This document shows, piece by piece, positions 7,693 through 10,335 of a stretch of DNA of 10,335 nucleotides. Each line of letters opens with the position of its first letter. Position 1 is the stretch's first letter. Source of the stretch: Candidatus Woesearchaeota archaeon (GTDB lineage Archaea > Nanobdellota > Nanobdellia > Woesearchaeales > GW2011-AR4); assembly GCA_016185955.1 (NCBI GenBank), contig JACPMQ010000081.1, forward strand, positions 1 to 10,335, read 5' to 3'. Both the position numbers and the translations under genes were made by a program. The notes under the pieces are model-generated. The model worked only from the letters and a program-made list of their open reading frames with translations, ran no database searches and was not told the origin of the DNA.

Positions 7693-7707
7693 TGTTATCC
7701 TATAACA
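7693..7707. promoter_or_regulatory. Candidate operator palindrome TGTTAT-CCT-ATAACA
   Basis: A perfect 6-bp inverted repeat with a 3-base centre lies between the minus-strand TATA box (7711-7718) and the transcript start expected near 7690. This is where an archaeal repressor would block initiation. No regulator gene is adjacent, and only this copy was noticed. Confidence 0.4.
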
Positions 7708-7710
7708 TCT

Positions 7711-7718
7711 ATTTAAAT
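7711..7718 (-). promoter_or_regulatory. TATA box of the surface-protein operon
   Basis: ATTTAAAT about 100 bases upstream of ATG 7611, giving a predicted start near 7690 and a leader of about 80 bases. Other AT-rich stretches nearer the ATG are possible, so the choice is moderate. Confidence 0.45.
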
Positions 7719-7766
7719 GTTTCGTTTGCCTTGATTAAAACTAGTTTTGGGCAATTTAATGAGTAA

Positions 7767-7775
7767 TTTAATATA
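7767..7775 (+). promoter_or_regulatory. TATA box of the DUF192 gene
   Basis: TTTAATATA lies 37-45 bases upstream of ATG 7812, placing the start near 7797-7800 and a leader of roughly 12-15 bases. No Shine-Dalgarno sequence is seen before 7812, which fits a short-leader or leaderless message. Confidence 0.5.
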
Positions 7776-7811
7776 GGAATAGACACTAACAAAAAAGTTT
7801 AATCTGTAAAA

Positions 7812-8159
7812 ATGCAAATAAAAAACCTGACAAGAAAAATATTTCTTGCGAAGAATGCCAAATTATGTCTCAATATTATTTCAAAATCCATAGGCTTGAT
7901 GTTTTCAAAAAATCCGAAAGCTTTGGTTTTTGCTTTTAACAAGGAAAAAATAGTTCCATTGCACATGCTTTTTGTCTTTTATCCTATTGACGTCCTCTTT
8001 TTAGACAAAAATAAAATTGTTGTAGAAATAAAAAGAAATCTTATGCCCTTTAGCTTTTACAAACCAAAAAGAAAATCTAAATATGTAATAGAGCTGCCAT
8101 GCAACAGCATTAAAAAAACAAAAACCAATGTTGGAGATAAAATTAAAATCATTTTTTAA
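7812..8159 (+). CDS. DUF192 family protein
   Basis: A 115-residue protein matching the short archaeal form of DUF192 (COG1430 type). The hallmark stretches are in the expected order: G-L-M-F at 28-31, H-M-L-F-V-F-Y-P-I-D-V-L-F-L-D at 51-65, V-V-E at 70-72 with N-L-M-P-F after it, Y-V-I-E-L-P at 91-96, and V-G-D-K-I near the end. The length is about that of the whole domain, so it looks complete. There is no signal peptide, so it is probably cytoplasmic, unlike the many exported bacterial members. The family's function is not established. It has its own TATA box and is divergent from the surface operon. Its last 11 bases overlap the convergent membrane-protein gene (8149-8159). Confidence 0.85.
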   Translation: MQIKNLTRKIFLAKNAKLCLNIISKSIGLMFSKNPKALVFAFNKEKIVPLHMLFVFYPIDVLFLDKNKIVVEIKRNLMPFSFYKPKRKSKYVIELPCNSIKKTKTNVGDKIKIIF

Positions 8160-8514
8160 GCGGCTTCTTCTTAAGAGTTAGTTTATTATATATGTATGCT
8201 GCAAAACAGCCCATCAAATAAACTAAAGCCAGATTTATTATAAAAGCAAAAGGATTAAACAAAAAATTCCCAAATTTGCTGAAATAGTTGGCTAATGGCT
8301 CGCTTCGTAAAATTTCAAAAGCAGGGTTAATGTCTCCTGTTACCATAAAAAAAGGGTAGCCATAAGCCTTATAGCAAAAAGCGAAAAAAAAGCTTGCTCC
8401 GCAAACATTTTCCTTCGCAAAGTAAGAATATGCTATAAAAATAAATAAAAAAGCTACAATTTTCTGTTTATTTGGCTTTAAAAAATCTTTGATGGCTTCT
8501 TTATTAGTAATCAT
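8149..8514 (-). CDS. Small hypothetical membrane protein (2-3 helices)
   Basis: A 121-residue protein that I do not recognise. Hydrophobic segments lie at about 18-32, 40-58 (with A-Y-G-Y-P-F-F, perhaps a re-entrant or interfacial stretch) and 85-110 (F-N-P-F-A-F-I-I-N-L), followed by a Lys-rich cytoplasmic tail KKKPLKK. The layout resembles small two- to three-helix proteins often seen in DPANN genomes, but no function follows from that. I chose ATG 8514 over TTG 8538: a TATA box at 8550-8541 lies 27 bases upstream of ATG 8514, so transcription should begin close to the ATG and the longer form would not be transcribed. It ends tail-to-tail with the DUF192 gene, sharing 11 bases. Confidence 0.7.
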   Translation of the reverse strand: MITNKEAIKDFLKPNKQKIVAFLFIFIAYSYFAKENVCGASFFFAFCYKAYGYPFFMVTGDINPAFEILRSEPLANYFSKFGNFLFNPFAFIINLALVYLMGCFAAYIYNKLTLKKKPLKK

Positions 8515-8540
8515 TTTATTCGGCTTTGCACAAAACAAGA

Positions 8541-8550
8541 GTATATAAAA
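8541..8550 (-). promoter_or_regulatory. TATA box for the small membrane protein, implying a leaderless message
   Basis: TTTTATATAC on the minus strand lies 27-36 bases before ATG 8514. The expected start falls at or just before the ATG, and no ribosome site precedes it. Confidence 0.55.
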
Positions 8551-8668
8551 TTATCTTTGAAAAAACAAAGTTTGTCGATTAAATTTGTTCAGTTTGGTAT
8601 ACAAGCCAAAGCGGTGGCTCGAAAAAAGTAACTGCTAACACCACATAAAGGGTTTTTGCGAATTCAGT

Positions 8669-8690
8669 GCTTGTGCGCAGCTTGTGCGCA
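8669..8690. repeat. Tandem 11-bp repeat GCTTGTGCGCA x2
   Basis: Two perfect abutting copies (8669-8679, 8680-8690), each ending in the palindrome TGCGCA. They are flanked by AATTCAG on both sides (8661-8667, 8698-8704). A small hairpin, AGCCA/TGGCT, lies upstream at 8604-8619. No reading frame was found in 8539-8938; apart from these sites and the repeat elements I see nothing there. Confidence 0.75.
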
Positions 8691-8715
8691 ATTTGCCAAT
8701 TCAGAAACTGCTGAC

Positions 8716-8870
8716 AATATAAGTGGCTGCTCCAGAGCCGCGCTACAGGCAAAATGGCGCATCTTTCTTCTTACTATAATAAAATTTTACAGATACGCGC
8801 CATTTTGATAACACAATTAACATTCTTCTGCCAGCCTACCGCCCCTTATTTTGAAGCAGCCACTTATATT
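8716..8870. repeat. Imperfect long palindrome containing most of repeat copy B
   Basis: Left arm 8716-8731 pairs perfectly over 16 bp with 8855-8870. Nearer the centre, 8751-8760 pairs over 10 bp with 8797-8806 around a 36-base loop. The arms between differ in length (19 against 48 bases). The left arm is an inverted partial copy of the 111-bp repeat and matches copy A even better, over 19 bases (8716-8734 against 69-87). Confidence 0.8.
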
Positions 8871-8894
8871 TGTTAAGGATTTCTACTGAGCCAT
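8784..8894. repeat. Dispersed 111-bp direct repeat, copy B
   Basis: Gapless match to 1-111 with 7 differences. Its right end (ACTGAGCCAT) is where similarity stops, apart from the TATA box 12 bases further on, which keeps the same register as in copy A. Its right part doubles as the right arm of the long palindrome. Confidence 0.93.
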
Positions 8895-8906
8895 AAAACA
8901 ACAATC

Positions 8907-8914
8907 TTTAAATA
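8907..8914 (+). promoter_or_regulatory. TATA box of the predicted structured RNA
   Basis: TTTAAATA centred about 29 bases before the G-run at 8939 where the RNA's terminal helix starts. This is the standard archaeal distance. It is identical to, and in the same offset from the repeat as, the box at 124-131. Confidence 0.65.
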
Positions 8915-8938
8915 ACAACAATTAATTCTTCTGCTTAA

Positions 8939-9129
8939 GGGGGCGTAGTATAAAGGAAACATTCCGTACATCCTGGCTAATATCGCTGGCTCCAGTGATT
9001 GGAGCGATGAGCTTATGCAATGAATTTAATTGGCGATACCAGCTGATCTGGGACGAAAAAAATCAATTTTTTCGCAGAAATTCAAATAAGGTTTTAGGAC
9101 AACTATCTTTTGAATGTCCCAGCGTCCCC
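8939..9129 (+). ncRNA. Predicted structured non-coding RNA, about 190 bases, unassigned family
   Basis: The two ends pair: GGGGGCG (8939-8945) with CGTCCCC (9123-9129). Directly adjoining, CTGGGAC (9048-9054) pairs with GTCCCAG (9116-9122). Inside are GCTCC/GGAGC (8989-8993/9001-9005, 7-base loop), ATCGCTGG with CCAGCTGAT (8982-8989/9039-9047, one bulge; it competes for base 8989), GGAA/TTCC (8955-8958/8962-8965) and CGAAAAAA/TTTTTTCG (9054-9061/9067-9074). The G-T pair in the terminal helix works as G-U only if the + strand is transcribed, and the TATA box agrees. No + frame looks coding. I could not match it to RNase P, SRP RNA, 5S, tRNA or a C/D guide. It ends 15 bases from the convergent gene's stop. 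Confidence 0.6.
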
Positions 9130-9144
9130 ATTCCCATTTAATCT

Positions 9145-10335
9145 TCACCTTCCTTTTATATATTTAAACAAAGGCTTGTAGAAATTCATTAAGAATATTA
9201 TAAAAAGAAGCGCTGCAAATCCAATTATAAGGTAATAGGAATACAAAACAAAAAAGTCCTTTATCTTCGCAAACAAGCCAAAATAAGAAATGCTGTAAAC
9301 CAAAGCTGCAACTAAAGCCCAAACGATAATCCGATAGTTTATTTTTACTTCGCGCCTTTGCTTTTGCTTTTTTAAATTATCTTTATTTTTGGCTTTGCCT
9401 TCCCATCTTTTTTCCCTTGCAATCTTTAGGGCTTCCAGCCTCATTCTCCGGATTTTATATTTTCTGTATTTTCCTTTTATCTTGTTTTTTACCCACATTA
9501 TTTGCCTAAGAAAAATGAGGATTAATATTGCTATGGCTACAAGCAAATAAAAGTAATATCTATAAAGCTTGGCATTAAGTTTTAATTTTTTCCAAAGCTC
9601 ATTTTCCTTCTTAACAATTATACCAATTTTTTTAGAAAAAACTGCTCCATCGCTTTCTAAATTTATTTTAATTCCATAATTCCCTAGACTAATATCCTTT
9701 GGATTAACAAGCAAATTAACATTTCCGCTCTCGCCAGGATTTAACTCGAGTGTTTCAGGGCTTAAGCTAACCCATGAAGCTCCATCAACGCTTAATTTAT
9801 AAGATGCCTCTTTTATCCCATTATTCTTTACCTTGACAAAAAAGAAATCATTGCCATAAACGGTATAGCTGTCTTTAGCGATAACTTCTGCTTTGTAGCA
9901 TTCCTCTTTTGGAATCACATCAATAGCTATAAAATCAGAAGCTCTGGATTTTTTATCTTCATTTACTGCAGAAATCTCGGCTGAAAAGCTGCCAATAACG
10001 CCTTTGCCTGGATTGGCTTTTACTTCAAATATCTTTTCCTCTTCTGGCTTTAATTCAAAGGTATTGTTCTCAACATTTAACCACTCGCTTGCTCCTTTAA
10101 CAGTCACATTCTGAGCAGCGCCTAAATTTTTTATAACAGCAGAATAGCTCCTGCTTTCTCCGCTGCATATAACATCTTTTTCCTTATTCATCTCAAGGCT
10201 TAAAGCATAGCAATTTTTGACATTAACATTAATGTCTTTTTTTCTTTGCACCTTTCCAAGCTCGCTTATCGCGCTTAACTTCAGACTAAAATTTCCTTCT
10301 GCATTTTTTGTATCAAGGCTAACCAGAAAAACTCC
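9145..10335 (-). CDS. Membrane protein with extracytoplasmic Ig-like repeats (partial, start beyond window)
   Basis: The frame is open to the window edge, so the visible 396 residues are a C-terminal part; GTG 10251 is internal. Numbering from the edge, a repeat ends near residue 40, and two related Ig-like units follow (about 42-144 and 146-241). Each unit opens with Cys-Tyr and contains N-x-G, G-A-S-x-W-[LV], a Pro-Glu/Pro-Gly-Glu turn and N-P. This resembles the NEW3/COG1470 type of surface Ig domain. A helix at 260-281 then crosses the membrane, followed by a very basic stretch at 282-332 (many K/R) and two more helices at 335-352 and 362-385. The Ig part should be outside and the basic loop inside. 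There is no enzyme motif. It may bind or organise surface polymers; this is a guess from architecture. Confidence 0.8.
   Translation of the reverse strand, partial: GVFLVSLDTKNAEGNFSLKLSAISELGKVQRKKDINVNVKNCYALSLEMNKEKDVICSGESRSYSAVIKNLGAAQNVTVKGASEWLNVENNTFELKPEEEKIFEVKANPGKGVIGSFSAEISAVNEDKKSRASDFIAIDVIPKEECYKAEVIAKDSYTVYGNDFFFVKVKNNGIKEASYKLSVDGASWVSLSPETLELNPGESGNVNLLVNPKDISLGNYGIKINLESDGAVFSKKIGIIVKKENELWKKLKLNAKLYRYYFYLLVAIAILILIFLRQIMWVKNKIKGKYRKYKIRRMRLEALKIAREKRWEGKAKNKDNLKKQKQRREVKINYRIIVWALVAALVYSISYFGLFAKIKDFFVLYSYYLIIGFAALLFIIFLMNFYKPLFKYIKGR

Noticed and set aside
9003..9046. C/D box guide RNA (GCGATGA and CTGA boxes)
   Set aside because: No acceptable internal D' and C' boxes at guide spacing, and both boxes fall inside better-supported helices of the larger RNA.
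8939..9129. Intron-containing or unusual tRNA (7-bp acceptor-like stem followed by TA)
   Set aside because: There is no T-loop GTTCRANNC with a 5-bp stem before the 3' strand and no D-loop GG/anticodon arm layout; the internal helices do not fit a cloverleaf.
8939..9129. RNase P RNA or SRP RNA
   Set aside because: The conserved GAGGAAAGUC-type core of RNase P and the GGAAG-loop/AGCAG S-domain of SRP RNA are not seen; a covariance search could still reopen this.
9063..9137. 24-residue minus-strand frame after an AGGTG sequence behind the partial gene
   Set aside because: The apparent ribosome site is simply the end of the preceding gene; the frame is short, unrecognised and lies wholly in the structured RNA region.
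1..10335. CRISPR arrays or insertion sequence transposases
   Set aside because: No regularly spaced short repeats and no transposase-like frame on either strand; only the repeats listed were found.

Overview
The window looks like part of an AT-rich archaeal genome, most likely a DPANN archaeon of the Woesearchaeota/Pacearchaeota kind. Support comes from two pilin-like proteins with a class III (Q-A-A-x-E-F) prepilin signal, TATA-type promoters (TTTAAATA) about 25-30 bases before probable transcript starts, T-run terminators, a PGF-pre-PGF-type domain in a sequon-rich giant surface protein, and a DUF192 protein of the archaeal form. The lineage is my inference; there is no rRNA or marker gene here to fix it.

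Layout: 1-111 is one copy of a dispersed repeat, followed by a promoter and two tandem pilin-like genes (199-642, 687-1133, + strand). 1134-1750 is a decayed stretch holding T-runs, two nested hairpins (1214-1355) that share a core, and a frameshifted AdoMet-decarboxylase-like pseudogene (1363-1689). A two-gene minus-strand surface operon follows (7611 down to 1752): a 1736-residue secreted Ig-like/FN3/PGF-pre-PGF protein, then a 215-residue membrane-anchored protein whose start is almost fused to the giant gene's stop. A divergent promoter region with a palindrome (7612-7811) separates it from a DUF192 gene (7812-8159, +), which overlaps tail-to-tail with a small membrane protein gene (8514-8149, -).

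The most unusual part is 8539-9144. It holds an imperfect palindromic element (8716-8870), a second copy of the 111-bp repeat (8784-8894), a TATA box, and a predicted structured RNA of about 190 bases (8939-9129) whose two ends pair. The TATA boxes after the two repeat copies sit at exactly the same offset, so the repeat seems to carry or abut promoters for two unrelated transcripts (pilins and the RNA). The window ends with the 3' part of a minus-strand gene for a membrane protein with Ig-like extracytoplasmic repeats (10335 down to 9145).

Most proteins here act at or outside the cell membrane: pilins, a glycoprotein-like giant with its anchored partner, and two further membrane proteins. 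No CRISPR array, tRNA, rRNA or transposase gene was recognised.
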